From NCBI RefSeq assembly GCF_026340305.1, contig NZ_JAPEPI010000001.1, positions 2,728,001-2,792,000 on the forward strand: a stretch of DNA of 64,000 nucleotides. The letters are read 5' to 3'. Every line of letters begins with the position of its first letter. Position 1 is the stretch's first letter. Both the position numbers and the translations under genes were made by a program. Under the pieces are notes generated by a model. The model worked only from the letters and a program-made list of their open reading frames with translations, ran no database searches and was not told the origin of the DNA. This DNA comes from Streptomyces sp. NBC_01381. GTDB lineage: Bacteria > Actinomycetota > Actinomycetes > Streptomycetales > Streptomycetaceae. Of this stretch, positions 8,471-16,672 are shown in pieces.

Positions 8471-10770
8471 GGTGGCCGGTGGTGCTGCGGCTCGCCCTCT
8501 GGTCCGTACTGGAGACCGGGCAGACCTTCCTCACCGGGTACGCCCTCGCGCGCGCCCTGGACGACGGGTTCCTCGCGGGGGACGAGGCGGTCGGCCTCGG
8601 GTGGCTCGGCGCGGGCGCGCTGGGCGTGGTGGCCGCCGCGTACGGCACGGGGCGGGTGTACCGCGCGGTCGCCGACCTGGTGGAACCGCTGCGGGACACC
8701 CTGGTGCGGCAGGTCGTCGACCGGGGCCTGCGGGAGGCGGACGGCGCCGCCGTGTCCCGGCTCACCCAGCAGGTGGAGATCGCCAGGGACACGTTCGCGG
8801 GCCTGGTGATGGTGTCCCGCTCCTTCGTCCTCACGGCGGTGGGCGCGCTGGTCGGCTTGTTCTCGCTGGCCCCGCTGCTCCTCCTGGTGGTCGCGCCGCC
8901 GCTGCTGGCGGGCATCGCCCTGTTCCTCGTGTCCCTGCGGCCCCTTGCCCGCCGCCAGGAGACGTTCCTTGTCGCGGACGAGGGCATCGCAGGCCAACTG
9001 GGCGCGGTCTGCCCGGGGTTGCGGGACGTCGCCGCGGCGGGAGCGGAGCGGGACGTGGCCGCCGACCTGGACCGGGGCGTCGCCGCGGAGTACGCGGCGG
9101 CCCGCGCCCTCGCCCGCTGGGGCATCCTGCGCACGGCGGCCCTGGCGACCGGCGGCCAGCTCCCGCTGGTCCTGCTCCTCGCCACGGCCCCCTGGCTCCT
9201 GAACCGCGGAGTGACACCGGGCGCCTTGGTAGGAGCCATCGCCTACGTGACCCAGGCCCTGCTCCCCGCCCTGCACAATCTGATCAACTGCCTGGGCACC
9301 AGCGGCTCCCGCCTGGCGGTGGTCCTCCAGCGGCTTGCGTGGGCACCGCCGGTTCGGGAGGCCGAGGGCGCGCCGGGCTCCTTGCCTGCGTCGGGCTCCG
9401 AGCCCCCGCCGGGCTCCGCGCCCGAACCGGGCTCCGCGCCCGAACCGGGCTCCGCGCCCGAACCGGGCTCCGCGCCCGAACCGGGTTCCGTGTCTGCGCC
9501 GGGTTCCGTGTCTGCGCCGGGCTCCTTGCCTGAGCCGGGCTCCGTGCCTGAGCCGGGCTCCGCGCCTGAGCCGGGATACGTGCCCGCTCCGGGATCTGTG
9601 CTCGCGTCGAGCTCCGCGTCCGCGGCGGATTCCGCGTCCGCGCCGGGATCCGTGCCCGGGCCGGAATCCGTGTTGGCGTCCGGGTCGGAATTCGAGCCCG
9701 CGTCGGGCTCAGCGCCTGAGCCGCGCTCCGTGCCCGCGCTGGGACCCGTGCCCGCGCCGAAATCCGTGCCTGCGCCGGGCTCCCCGCCCGAGCCGGACCC
9801 CGCGCCCGAGCCGGACCCCGCGCCCGAGCCGGACCCCGCGTCAGCCCCAGACCCCAAAGCCCTCAATTCCGCCACCCCCGAGGTGATACCCGCCCTCCAT
9901 CTGTCCCGCGTCACCTTCGCCTACGGCCCCCGCGCCGAGCCCGTCGTACGCGATCTGTCGCTCACCGTCCCCCGCGGCGGTCACCTGGCCGTCGTCGGGC
10001 CGAGTGGGATCGGGAAGTCGACGCTGGCGGGTCTGGTCGCCGGGCTGCTGACGCCGGGGGAAGGGGTCGTCCGGGTGGACGGGAGGGCGGTGCTGGGGCA
10101 AGAGGCCGTTGCGCGGCGGGTGTTGATTCCGCAGGAGGCGTACGTCTTCAGTGGATCGGTGCGGGAGAATCTGGCCTATCTGCGGGCGGGCGTCGTGCCG
10201 GATGGCGAACTGGTGGCGGCCGCGCGTGCCGTCGGGGCCGATTCGCTCATCGAACGGCTCGGCGGGCTCGCGGCGCCGGTCGACCCGGCCGCCCTTTCCG
10301 CGGGCGAGCGCCAGCTCATGGCGCTGACCCGCGCCCATCTCTCGCACGCACCGCTCGCCCTCCTCGACGAGGCCACCTGCCACCTCGACCCGGTGGCCGA
10401 GTCCCGCGCCGAACGCGCGTTCGCGGCCCGCCCCGGCGGCACCCTCGTCGTCATCGCCCACCGCATCAGCTCGGCCCGGCGCGCGGACCGGATCCTGGTG
10501 ATGGACGGGCCGCGCACCCTGTGCGGCAGCCATGCGGAGCTCGTCGAACGGTCCGCGCTCTACCGCGATCTGGCCGGCAACTGGGGGCCCGCGAACAGGA
10601 CCAACGGGACTTCAGACCCAGCCCTCCCCCCGCGAGATCCGGATCGCGTCGATCCTGTTGCGGGCCCCGGTCTTACGGGTGATGGCGGCCATGTAGTTGC
10701 GCACCGTCCCGTTGGACAGATGCAGGCGGTGCGCTATCTCGGCGACGGGAGCGCCCCCGGCGGCGAGTGA
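8377..10770 (+). CDS. ramB: ABC exporter half-transporter (RamB-like) with long Pro-rich linker
   Basis: Partner half-transporter of 797 aa, well above the roughly 600 of the family. The membrane domain covers about 30-325. Residues 330-495 are a low-complexity linker of repeated PGSAPE-like units. The ATPase domain follows, with Walker A GPSGIGKS, a Q-loop in LIPQEAYVFSG, altered signature LSAGERQ and Walker B ALLDEAT with its catalytic Glu. The GTG at 8377 was chosen because it has GGGAGG ten bases upstream and starts the true RamB N-terminus; the frame is open further upstream but reads through antisense-like sequence of ramA. The last 52 codons lie opposite the end of ramR, so the natural C-terminus may have been extended by loss of a stop. 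Confidence 0.87.
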   Translation: MRLPAGAKGPTPGPSTTPKGPYSRGVRFLWRRWPVVLRLALWSVLETGQTFLTGYALARALDDGFLAGDEAVGLGWLGAGALGVVAAAYGTGRVYRAVADLVEPLRDTLVRQVVDRGLREADGAAVSRLTQQVEIARDTFAGLVMVSRSFVLTAVGALVGLFSLAPLLLLVVAPPLLAGIALFLVSLRPLARRQETFLVADEGIAGQLGAVCPGLRDVAAAGAERDVAADLDRGVAAEYAAARALARWGILRTAALATGGQLPLVLLLATAPWLLNRGVTPGALVGAIAYVTQALLPALHNLINCLGTSGSRLAVVLQRLAWAPPVREAEGAPGSLPASGSEPPPGSAPEPGSAPEPGSAPEPGSAPEPGSVSAPGSVSAPGSLPEPGSVPEPGSAPEPGYVPAPGSVLASSSASAADSASAPGSVPGPESVLASGSEFEPASGSAPEPRSVPALGPVPAPKSVPAPGSPPEPDPAPEPDPAPEPDPASAPDPKALNSATPEVIPALHLSRVTFAYGPRAEPVVRDLSLTVPRGGHLAVVGPSGIGKSTLAGLVAGLLTPGEGVVRVDGRAVLGQEAVARRVLIPQEAYVFSGSVRENLAYLRAGVVPDGELVAAARAVGADSLIERLGGLAAPVDPAALSAGERQLMALTRAHLSHAPLALLDEATCHLDPVAESRAERAFAARPGGTLVVIAHRISSARRADRILVMDGPRTLCGSHAELVERSALYRDLAGNWGPANRTNGTSDPALPPRDPDRVDPVAGPGLTGDGGHVVAHRPVGQMQAVRYLGDGSAPGGE
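9375..9850 (+). repeat. 18-bp tandem repeats encoding the RamB linker
   Basis: About 26 degenerate copies of an 18-base unit, in frame with ramB. Four identical copies (GGCTCCGCGCCCGAACCG) occur near 9411-9482. A second homogeneous block, CCGGACCCCGCGCCCGAG, lies near 9792-9840. Each unit encodes six residues such as PGSAPE or PDPAPE. The unit length keeps the frame whatever the copy number. Confidence 0.9.
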
Positions 10771-11229
10771 GAGCACCATCAACTCCCGGTGGGTCAGCGG
10801 CATTTGAGAGGCCCTCAGGAAGGCGTGGCCCAGCGAATCGTCCACGAACCGCTGGCCGGCCGCCACCGCCCTGATCCCGGCCAGCAGCCGTTCGGGGCCG
10901 CTGCCCTTGTCGACGTAACCGAGCGCTCCGGCGTCCATGCTGCGGCGCAGCAGGCCAGGGCGGTCTCCGCTGGCCAGTACGAGGATCGGGCAGCCCGGGT
11001 GGCCCGGGGTGCCGCTCACCGGCCGGGACAGCTCCTCGAACGCGTCGGACGCGTACTCCGTCTCGCTGTCGGGGTCGACCACGCAGAGGTCGGGCCGCAC
11101 CGTGCCGGTTCGCTCGCGTGCGTTGTTCCACGGCGCATGGAACACCTCCAGGTCCGGCTCCCGGGCGAGACGTTCCGCCAGGGCCGATCGCAGCAGACAG
11201 GCATCGTGCACGAGAAGTACCCGGATCAC
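10612..11229 (-). CDS. ramR: LuxR-type response regulator RamR/AmfR
   Basis: Activator of the ram operon, 205 aa. A receiver-like domain (about 1-120) has VHDACLL, a candidate phospho-acceptor Asp in CVVDPDSE and the conserved Lys in GYVDKG. A NarL-type helix-turn-helix follows (LTHRELMVL ... VAEIAHRLHLSNGTVRNYM). Only one acidic residue of the usual pocket is evident, as in atypical receivers. The GTG at 11229 was preferred because GGAGGGGC precedes it. The frame extends to an ATG at 11286 without a ribosome site, giving 224 aa. It is convergent with ramB and overlaps its reading frame by 159 bases. No partner kinase is adjacent. Confidence 0.9.
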   Translation of the reverse strand: MIRVLLVHDACLLRSALAERLAREPDLEVFHAPWNNARERTGTVRPDLCVVDPDSETEYASDAFEELSRPVSGTPGHPGCPILVLASGDRPGLLRRSMDAGALGYVDKGSGPERLLAGIRAVAAGQRFVDDSLGHAFLRASQMPLTHRELMVLSLAAGGAPVAEIAHRLHLSNGTVRNYMAAITRKTGARNRIDAIRISRGEGWV

Positions 11230-11425
11230 GTTCCGCCCCTCCAGCTCTGCCACGGTTCCGGCTGCTTCGTTCAGCACGTAAGCCATTCATAGTGGCGCCG
11301 AGGGTCCGCACGGACGCGGATAACTGGCCAAGCACGACCGGGAGAGGCGCGGGGGCGCAATTGCCAGGCGACAGTGCGCCCCCTGTGCCCCGTGCGCGGG
11401 GGTCTACGCCGCTGCTTCCGGAGGG

Positions 11426-12064
11426 CTACGCCGCCGCTTCCGGCGCCGTCAGATCGATGAGCCGGCACACCATCTCGATGTCGATCTTGACCTGGGCGAT
11501 CGACGCCCGCCCGGAGAGCCAGGTGATCAGGGCCGAGTGCCAGGTGTGCTCGATGACCCGGACCGCCGAGAGCTGCTCGGGCGTCGGCGGCTCCGTCAGG
11601 CCCATCGCGTCCAGGATGATCGCCGTGGTCAGCCGCGAGACCGTGTCCACCTCGGGGCTCACCGAACGGTCGGCGAAGGTCAGCGCCCGCACCATCGCGT
11701 CCGCCAGGTGCGGCTCGCGCTGCAGGGCGCGGAAGGCCCGCATCAGCGTCTCGGCGACCCGCTCGGCAGGGGTCTCGCCGGCGGGCGGGCGCTTACGGAT
11801 CGTCCCGTGCATGTGCTGCAGCTGGTCCTGCATCGTCGCGACCAGGAGATGCACCTTGGAGGGGAAGTAGCGGTACAGCGTGCCGAGCGCGACGCTGGAG
11901 GACTCGGCGACCTCACGCATCTGCACCGCGTCGAAGCCGCCCCTGCTGGCGAGCTGGGCGCTGGCGTGCAGGATGCGGCGGCGGCGCGCCTCCTGCCGTT
12001 CGGTCAGGGGCGGCGACGCCGGATCAGCCGCCGTGACGTCCACTGCTCTGGCTTCCGCTGTCAT
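11426..12064 (-). CDS. kstR: TetR-family repressor, KstR-like
   Basis: DNA-binding repressor of 212 aa. The N-terminal helix-turn-helix (about 20-75) carries GGFDAVQMREVAE and GTLYRYFPSKVHLLV, which closely resemble mycobacterial KstR, the repressor of cholesterol catabolism induced by CoA thioesters of steroid intermediates. The C-terminal ligand domain also aligns in pattern (EAMVRAL-type helix, TWHSALITWLSGRAS). The start is the ATG at 12064. A perfect KstR-type operator lies in the divergent region at 12269, suggesting control of the glycosyltransferase operon and possibly of itself. The name is by similarity only; the effector in this organism is not known. Confidence 0.8.
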   Translation of the reverse strand: MTAEARAVDVTAADPASPPLTERQEARRRRILHASAQLASRGGFDAVQMREVAESSSVALGTLYRYFPSKVHLLVATMQDQLQHMHGTIRKRPPAGETPAERVAETLMRAFRALQREPHLADAMVRALTFADRSVSPEVDTVSRLTTAIILDAMGLTEPPTPEQLSAVRVIEHTWHSALITWLSGRASIAQVKIDIEMVCRLIDLTAPEAAA

Positions 12065-12103
12065 ATGTCCCGTTGTTCCGTCGTCCCGTTTCCGGCCAGG
12101 TAT

Positions 12104-12142
12104 GGGGTCTCCCCTGCTCGAGCGAAGCCGAGAGCTTGGGGA
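12104..12142. repeat. Dispersed Streptomyces-type repeat (GGGGTCTCCCCTGCTCGAGC family)
   Basis: The sequence GGGGTCTCCCC...GCTCGAGCGAAGCCGAGAGCTTGGGGAA is a short element I recognise as frequent between Streptomyces genes. It can fold as CCCC...GCTCGAG against CTTGGGG. Only one copy is in this window. It sits between the KstR-like gene and its operator. Confidence 0.6.
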
Positions 12143-12268
12143 AGCGTCAGCATGGCAGGAGGTCCGCCGTGGCGCGAATCACCTGATCCGGGCCTTACAG
12201 CTCGGCTACCTGCCGGTAGATTCAGAGCTCGTCCAGCGATCATTCAACGATCATTCAGTGACCAAGTC

Positions 12269-12282
12269 TGAAACTTGTTCTA
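12269..12282. promoter_or_regulatory. KstR-type operator, perfect match
   Basis: TGAAACTTGTTCTA fits TnnAACnnGTTnnA fully. It lies in the 272-base divergent region, 205 bases from the KstR-like start and 55 bases before the glycosyltransferase start. A direct repeat of CGATCATTCA immediately upstream (12236-12255) may be part of the same control region. Confidence 0.75.
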
Positions 12283-12336
12283 GATTACCGTCCCGGCGTA
12301 ACCTCGCGGACAACTGCACGGAGAAGGGGGCCGAGA

Positions 12337-13704
12337 GTGACCGCTGAGGCCATGGAGGCGGGCCCCCGAGAGGGCTCCGACGCCGACGGCGAACGACCGT
12401 TGCGCATCGCTCTCCTCACGTACAAAGGGAACCCGTTCTGCGGGGGACAGGGCGTCTACGTACGTCATCTCTCGCGCGAGCTCGCCCGCCTCGGCCACAG
12501 CGTCGAAGTGATCGGCGCACAGCCCTATCCCGTCCTGGACGAGGGTGCGGGCCTTGAGGGCCTCAGGCTCACCGAGCTGCCGAGCCTCGACCTCTACCGC
12601 TCGCCCGATCCCTTCCGCACGCCGAAGCGCGACGAGTACCGCGACTGGGTCGACGCGCTCGAAGTGGCGACGATGTGGACCGGCGGCTTCCCCGAGCCCG
12701 CCACCTTCAGCCTCCGCGCCCGCCGGCATCTGCGCGCCAGGCGGGGCGAGTTCGACGTCGTGCACGACAACCAGACGCTCGGCTACGGCCTGTTGGGCGA
12801 CCTGGGCGCACCGCTCGTCTCGACGATCCACCACCCCATCACCGTGGACCGCCAGTTGGAGCTGGACGCGGCGCCCGACTGGAAGCGCCGGATGTCCGTG
12901 CGCCGCTGGTACGCGTTCACCCGCATGCAGAAGCGCGTGGCGCGCCGGCTGCCCTCCGTGCTCACCGTCTCCGGCACCTCGCGCCAGGAGATCGTCGACC
13001 ACCTCGGCGTACGCGACGACCGCATCAGCGTCGTCCACATCGGCGCCGACACGAACCTCTTCTCGCCCGACCCGTCCGTCCCCGAGGTGCCGGGCCGCAT
13101 CGTGACGACGTCCAGCGCGGACGTCCCGCTCAAGGGCCTGATCCACCTCATCGAGGCGCTGGCCAAGGTCCGCACCGAGAACCCCGCGGCCCACCTCGTC
13201 GTCGTCGGCAAGCGCGCCGAGGACGGCCCGGTGGCCCAGGCGATCGAGCGGCACGGCCTGCAGGGCGCCGTCGAGTTCGTCAAGGGCATCACCGACGCCG
13301 AACTGGTCGACCTGGTCCGCTCGGCGCAGATCGCCTGCGTCCCTTCGCTGTACGAGGGCTTCTCGCTCCCCGCGGCAGAGGCGATGGCGACGGGCACGCC
13401 GCTGCTCGCGACGACCGGCGGCGCGATCCCGGAGGTCGCGGGCCGCGACGGCGAGACGTGTCTTGCCGTCCCGCCGGGCGACCCCGGCGCCCTGGCCGAC
13501 GGTCTGACCCGGCTGCTCGGCGACCGCGAACTGCGCGTCCGCCTGGGCGCCGCGGGCCGCGAGCGGGTGCTCGCCAACTTCACCTGGGCCCGCGCCGCCC
13601 AGGGCACCGCAGAGCTGTACCGCGCGGCGATCGCCCGCAACGCGGGTTCGCCATCCGGCCGCCGCCCCGCGGCCACCCCGACATACTCCGGGAGCCATCG
13701 CTGA
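12337..13704 (+). CDS. Family 4 glycosyltransferase
   Basis: Retaining GT-B glycosyltransferase of 455 aa. The N-terminal acceptor domain has the loop GGQGVYVRHLSRELARLGH near 31-50. The C-terminal donor domain has GADTNLF and the EGFSLPAAEAMATGTP motif (E-x7-E) near 345-360, typical of GT4. The start is GTG at 12337 behind GGAGAAGGGGG. The stop TGATG overlaps the methyltransferase start by one base. With the two following genes it forms a tight operon. The acceptor is unknown; the KstR-type operator suggests a lipid or sterol-linked role, as does the comparable M. tuberculosis grouping Rv0223c-Rv0225. Confidence 0.9.
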   Translation: MTAEAMEAGPREGSDADGERPLRIALLTYKGNPFCGGQGVYVRHLSRELARLGHSVEVIGAQPYPVLDEGAGLEGLRLTELPSLDLYRSPDPFRTPKRDEYRDWVDALEVATMWTGGFPEPATFSLRARRHLRARRGEFDVVHDNQTLGYGLLGDLGAPLVSTIHHPITVDRQLELDAAPDWKRRMSVRRWYAFTRMQKRVARRLPSVLTVSGTSRQEIVDHLGVRDDRISVVHIGADTNLFSPDPSVPEVPGRIVTTSSADVPLKGLIHLIEALAKVRTENPAAHLVVVGKRAEDGPVAQAIERHGLQGAVEFVKGITDAELVDLVRSAQIACVPSLYEGFSLPAAEAMATGTPLLATTGGAIPEVAGRDGETCLAVPPGDPGALADGLTRLLGDRELRVRLGAAGRERVLANFTWARAAQGTAELYRAAIARNAGSPSGRRPAATPTYSGSHR

Positions 13705-14471
13705 TGCTGACCGTCGACTTCACCCGCTTCCCGCTCGCCGCGGGCGACCGCGTACTCGATCTGGGCTGCGGCGCGGGCCGGCACGCCTTCGAGTGCTACC
13801 GGCGCGGCGCCCAGGTGGTGGCACTCGACCAGAACGGCGAGGAGATCCGCGAGGTCGCGAAGTGGTTCGCCGCGATGAAGGAGGCGGGCGAGGCCCCGGC
13901 GGGCGCCACGGCGACCGCGATGGAGGGCGACGCGCTCAACCTCCCCTTCCCCGACGCCTCGTTCGACGTCGTGATCATCTCCGAGGTCATGGAGCACATC
14001 CCCGACGACAAGGGCGTACTGGCGGAGATGGTCCGGGTCCTGAAGCCCGGCGGCCGCATCGCGGTGACCGTCCCGCGCTACGGCCCCGAGAAGGTCTGCT
14101 GGGCCCTGTCGGACGCCTACCACGAGGTCGAGGGCGGGCACATCCGCATCTACAAGGCGGACGAACTGCTCGGCAGGATGCGCGAAGCGGGCCTCAAGCC
14201 GTACGGCACGCACCACGCGCACGCCCTGCACTCGCCGTACTGGTGGCTCAAGTGCGCGTTCGGCGTGGACAACGACAAGGCGCTGCCGGTGCGGGCGTAC
14301 CACAAGCTCCTGGTCTGGGACATCATGAAGAAGCCGCTTGCGACGAAGGTGGCGGAGCAACTGCTCAACCCGATCGTCGGCAAGAGCTTCGTGGCGTACG
14401 CGACCAAGCCGCACCTGCCGAAGACCGACGTGAAGACCGACGCGAAGACCGACGCGAAGACTGACGCGTGA
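13704..14471 (+). CDS. Class I SAM-dependent methyltransferase
   Basis: Methyltransferase of 255 aa with the Rossmann motif I LDLGCGAGRH at about 19-28, motif II around DALNLPFPDASFD and post-motif GGRIAVTVPR. It starts with an ATG overlapping the glycosyltransferase stop by one base, and its own stop overlaps the next start as GTGA. The C-terminal tail is a four-residue repeat, KTDV then KTDA three times (14428-14470), from a 12-base tandem repeat. It probably modifies the same molecule as the neighbouring glycosyltransferase. Confidence 0.9.
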   Translation: MLTVDFTRFPLAAGDRVLDLGCGAGRHAFECYRRGAQVVALDQNGEEIREVAKWFAAMKEAGEAPAGATATAMEGDALNLPFPDASFDVVIISEVMEHIPDDKGVLAEMVRVLKPGGRIAVTVPRYGPEKVCWALSDAYHEVEGGHIRIYKADELLGRMREAGLKPYGTHHAHALHSPYWWLKCAFGVDNDKALPVRAYHKLLVWDIMKKPLATKVAEQLLNPIVGKSFVAYATKPHLPKTDVKTDAKTDAKTDA

Positions 14472-15571
14472 CGAGCCCGGAGCGGACGGAGCACCTCGTC
14501 CTGCCCGGAGTCCTGACGGCCGATCAGGCCGCGCACACGGTACGCGGGATACTCGCCGTCCAGCGCGAGGACGGCGCGATCCCGTGGTTCCGCGGCCACC
14601 ACCTGGACCCGTGGGACCACACCGAGGCCGCGATGGCGCTGGACGCGGCGGGCGAGCACGCGGCGGCGGCCCGCGCCTACGAGTGGCTGGCCCGGCACCA
14701 GAACCCGGACGGCTCCTGGTACGCGGCATACGCCGACGGCGACCCGCACGACGTGACGGACCGGGGCCGCGAGACGAACTTCTGCGCGTACCTGTCGGTA
14801 GGCGTCTGGCACCACTACTTGTCCACGGGGGACGACACGTTCCTGGACCGCATGTGGCCCGCGGTGGTGGCGTCGGTGGAGTTCGTCCTCGCCCTCCAAC
14901 AACCCGGCGGCGAGATCGGCTGGAAGCGCGAGCCCGACGGCACCCCGGTGAACGAGGCGCTCCTGACCGGCAGTTCATCGATCCACCAGGCACTGCGCTG
15001 CGCCCTGGCGATCGCGGACCAACGCGAAGAACCCCAGCCCGACTGGGAGTTGGCGACGGGATCGCTCGCCCACGCGATTCGCAGCCACCCCGAGCGGTTC
15101 CTGGACAAGGACCGCTACTCGATGGACTGGTACTACCCGATCCTGGGCGGCGCGCTGACGGGCGAGCGGGCCAAGTCCCGCATGGAGGCGGACTGGGACC
15201 GCTTCGTCGTCCCGGGTCTCGGCGTACGCTGCGTCGTCCCCAACAACTGGGTGACGGGCGGCGAGAGCGCCGAACTGGCCCTCTCTCTCTGGGCGTTGGG
15301 CGAGTCGGACCGCGCCCTGGAGATCCTCCAGTCGATCCAGCACCTGCGCGACCCGGAGTCCGGCCTCTACTGGACGGGCTACGTCTTCGACGACAAGGCG
15401 ATCTGGCCCCGCGAGCTGACGTCATGGACGGCGGGCTCGATCCTGCTCGCCGTGGCGGCGCTGGGCGGCGACGAGGCCACCTGCGCGGTGTTCGCGGGCG
15501 ACCGGCTGCCGGTGGGGCTCGTACCGGAGTGCTGTGGCGCCGCTGCGGGGGGTCCTTCCGGCGGTCAGTAG
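14468..15571 (+). CDS. Prenyltransferase-like alpha/alpha-toroid protein
   Basis: Protein of 367 aa rich in paired helices and aromatic/Gly turns such as HQNPDGSWYAAYADGD and WDHTEAAMALDAAG. This resembles the squalene-cyclase/prenyltransferase or six-hairpin glycosidase toroid fold. No DxDD or metal site of a sesquarterpene cyclase is obvious, so the activity is open. The GTG at 14468 overlaps the methyltransferase stop as GTGA. Its last seven bases overlap the convergent membrane-protein gene at 15565. Its place in the glycosyltransferase-methyltransferase operon suggests one shared pathway. Confidence 0.8.
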   Translation: MTSPERTEHLVLPGVLTADQAAHTVRGILAVQREDGAIPWFRGHHLDPWDHTEAAMALDAAGEHAAAARAYEWLARHQNPDGSWYAAYADGDPHDVTDRGRETNFCAYLSVGVWHHYLSTGDDTFLDRMWPAVVASVEFVLALQQPGGEIGWKREPDGTPVNEALLTGSSSIHQALRCALAIADQREEPQPDWELATGSLAHAIRSHPERFLDKDRYSMDWYYPILGGALTGERAKSRMEADWDRFVVPGLGVRCVVPNNWVTGGESAELALSLWALGESDRALEILQSIQHLRDPESGLYWTGYVFDDKAIWPRELTSWTAGSILLAVAALGGDEATCAVFAGDRLPVGLVPECCGAAAGGPSGGQ

Positions 15572-15876
15572 CGCCGTAGCCGGTTGGCCAGGGCGTGGCC
15601 CACGAGCACGTACACGACGGCTGCGAGCCCGTAGCCCGCGACGACCCTCGCCCAGGCCTCGTCGAACGTGAACAAGTCGTGCGACCAGCCCGCGAGCCAG
15701 CGCGCCACGCCGTGGATGAACTCCACGAAGTCGTTGGCGCGGTTCGCGTCCAGCAGGTACATGAGGATCCACAGGCCGAGGACGAAGGCCATCACATCGG
15801 CGATGATGACGATGACCTTCGCCGCTCCACTGGTGCCGCTGGTGCTTCTGGTGCCACGTGCGTGTCGGGTGGACAT
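15565..15876 (-). CDS. Small membrane protein of unknown function
   Basis: 103-aa protein with a basic, Ser/Thr-rich N-terminus and two predicted membrane helices. The first lies near 22-46 (VIVIIADVMAFVLGLWILMY) and the second near 78-97. The ATG at 15876 has no clear ribosome site, so a leaderless transcript or a start elsewhere is possible. It is convergent with the prenyltransferase-like gene and overlaps it by seven bases. I do not recognise a functional family. Confidence 0.65.
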   Translation of the reverse strand: MSTRHARGTRSTSGTSGAAKVIVIIADVMAFVLGLWILMYLLDANRANDFVEFIHGVARWLAGWSHDLFTFDEAWARVVAGYGLAAVVYVLVGHALANRLRRY

Positions 15877-16004
15877 GAGGGGCGGGTACCAGGGACGGCT
15901 TCGGTCAAACCCGTTCGGTGAAACCCGTACGGATCGCCTGGGTGGCGACCCCCGTCGCCGGAGGTGAGGCTGCCGGGAGAGCTGTCCACTCCGGGAGGTC
16001 CCCC

Positions 16005-16553
16005 GTGTTGCTGTCCGCCGCTGCCGTACGCCGGTGTCTCGTCGTGCCCGTACTGTGCTGCGCCCTGCTCGCGGGCACGACGGCATGCGGCGGCGACGAC
16101 GAGGACACGTCGGCGACACCGTCAGGCACGAGCTCGGCGGAGCGGCAGAAGTTCGCGAAGACGCGGTTCGTCGCCAACGCGGGGATCGCGGCCGGGGCGA
16201 CGTATCAATGGATCGTGAAGCCGTATCGCGCGGGCAAGTTCAAGAGCGGCGCGGACGGCCGGAAGGTCGCGCTGGTCAAGGCGGGCCTTGCCGGGACGCT
16301 CGCCTACAACCGCCTGAAGGCGGCGACGAAGAACGCGCAGGGCGATCCGACGCTGGCGCGGGCGGTGGCGCCGCTGACGGCGGGCATCGACGCGCTGAAG
16401 GGCCTCCCGTCGAAGCTCCGCAAGGGCGACTCGACGGACTCGGTGGTCAGCTCCTTCGACGGGGTCATCAACTCCGTGAAGGACGCAGGGAAGGATGCGG
16501 GGGCGGAGGTCACGAACAAGGTGCCATCCGCAGGGGAGTTGGCGCGGGGCTGA
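16005..16553 (+). CDS. Putative secreted protein or lipoprotein of unknown function
   Basis: 182-aa protein beginning with a hydrophobic export signal that ends LLAGTTACGG, a weak lipobox. An acidic Asp/Thr/Ser-rich spacer and a helical domain (residues about 45-180) rich in Ala, Lys and Gly follow. The GTG at 16005 was chosen because GGGAGG lies seven bases upstream; the frame is open to 15918. No known domain was recognised. It stands alone between convergent and same-strand neighbours. Confidence 0.75.
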   Translation: MLLSAAAVRRCLVVPVLCCALLAGTTACGGDDEDTSATPSGTSSAERQKFAKTRFVANAGIAAGATYQWIVKPYRAGKFKSGADGRKVALVKAGLAGTLAYNRLKAATKNAQGDPTLARAVAPLTAGIDALKGLPSKLRKGDSTDSVVSSFDGVINSVKDAGKDAGAEVTNKVPSAGELARG

Positions 16554-16584
16554 GCCGCAGCCGTTCCAGCACTGGCTCAGCCAC

Positions 16585-16614
16585 GCCCTGAAGGGGCGCG
16601 GGGAACTGCGCGAC
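16585..16614 (-). repeat. Dispersed GCGCAGTTCCCCGCGCCCC repeat, copy 1
   Basis: On the minus strand this reads GCGCAGTTCCCCGCGCCCCT followed by TCAGGGCG, which can fold as a short hairpin. It lies just after the lipoprotein gene, in a terminator position. Four more copies are at 40797, 40898, 43919 and 44034. Confidence 0.8.
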
Positions 16615-16672
16615 CGGCCACGAAGGTGCCGCAGCCGAACGACGGCACGGCGTGGCACGTCCAGCAGGGCGC

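Noticed and set aside
9243..9914. Long minus-strand frame encoding Gly/Ser/Ala-rich repeats opposite ramB
   Set aside because: It is the mirror of the 18-bp repeat array. The plus-strand frame continues into a complete ABC ATPase.
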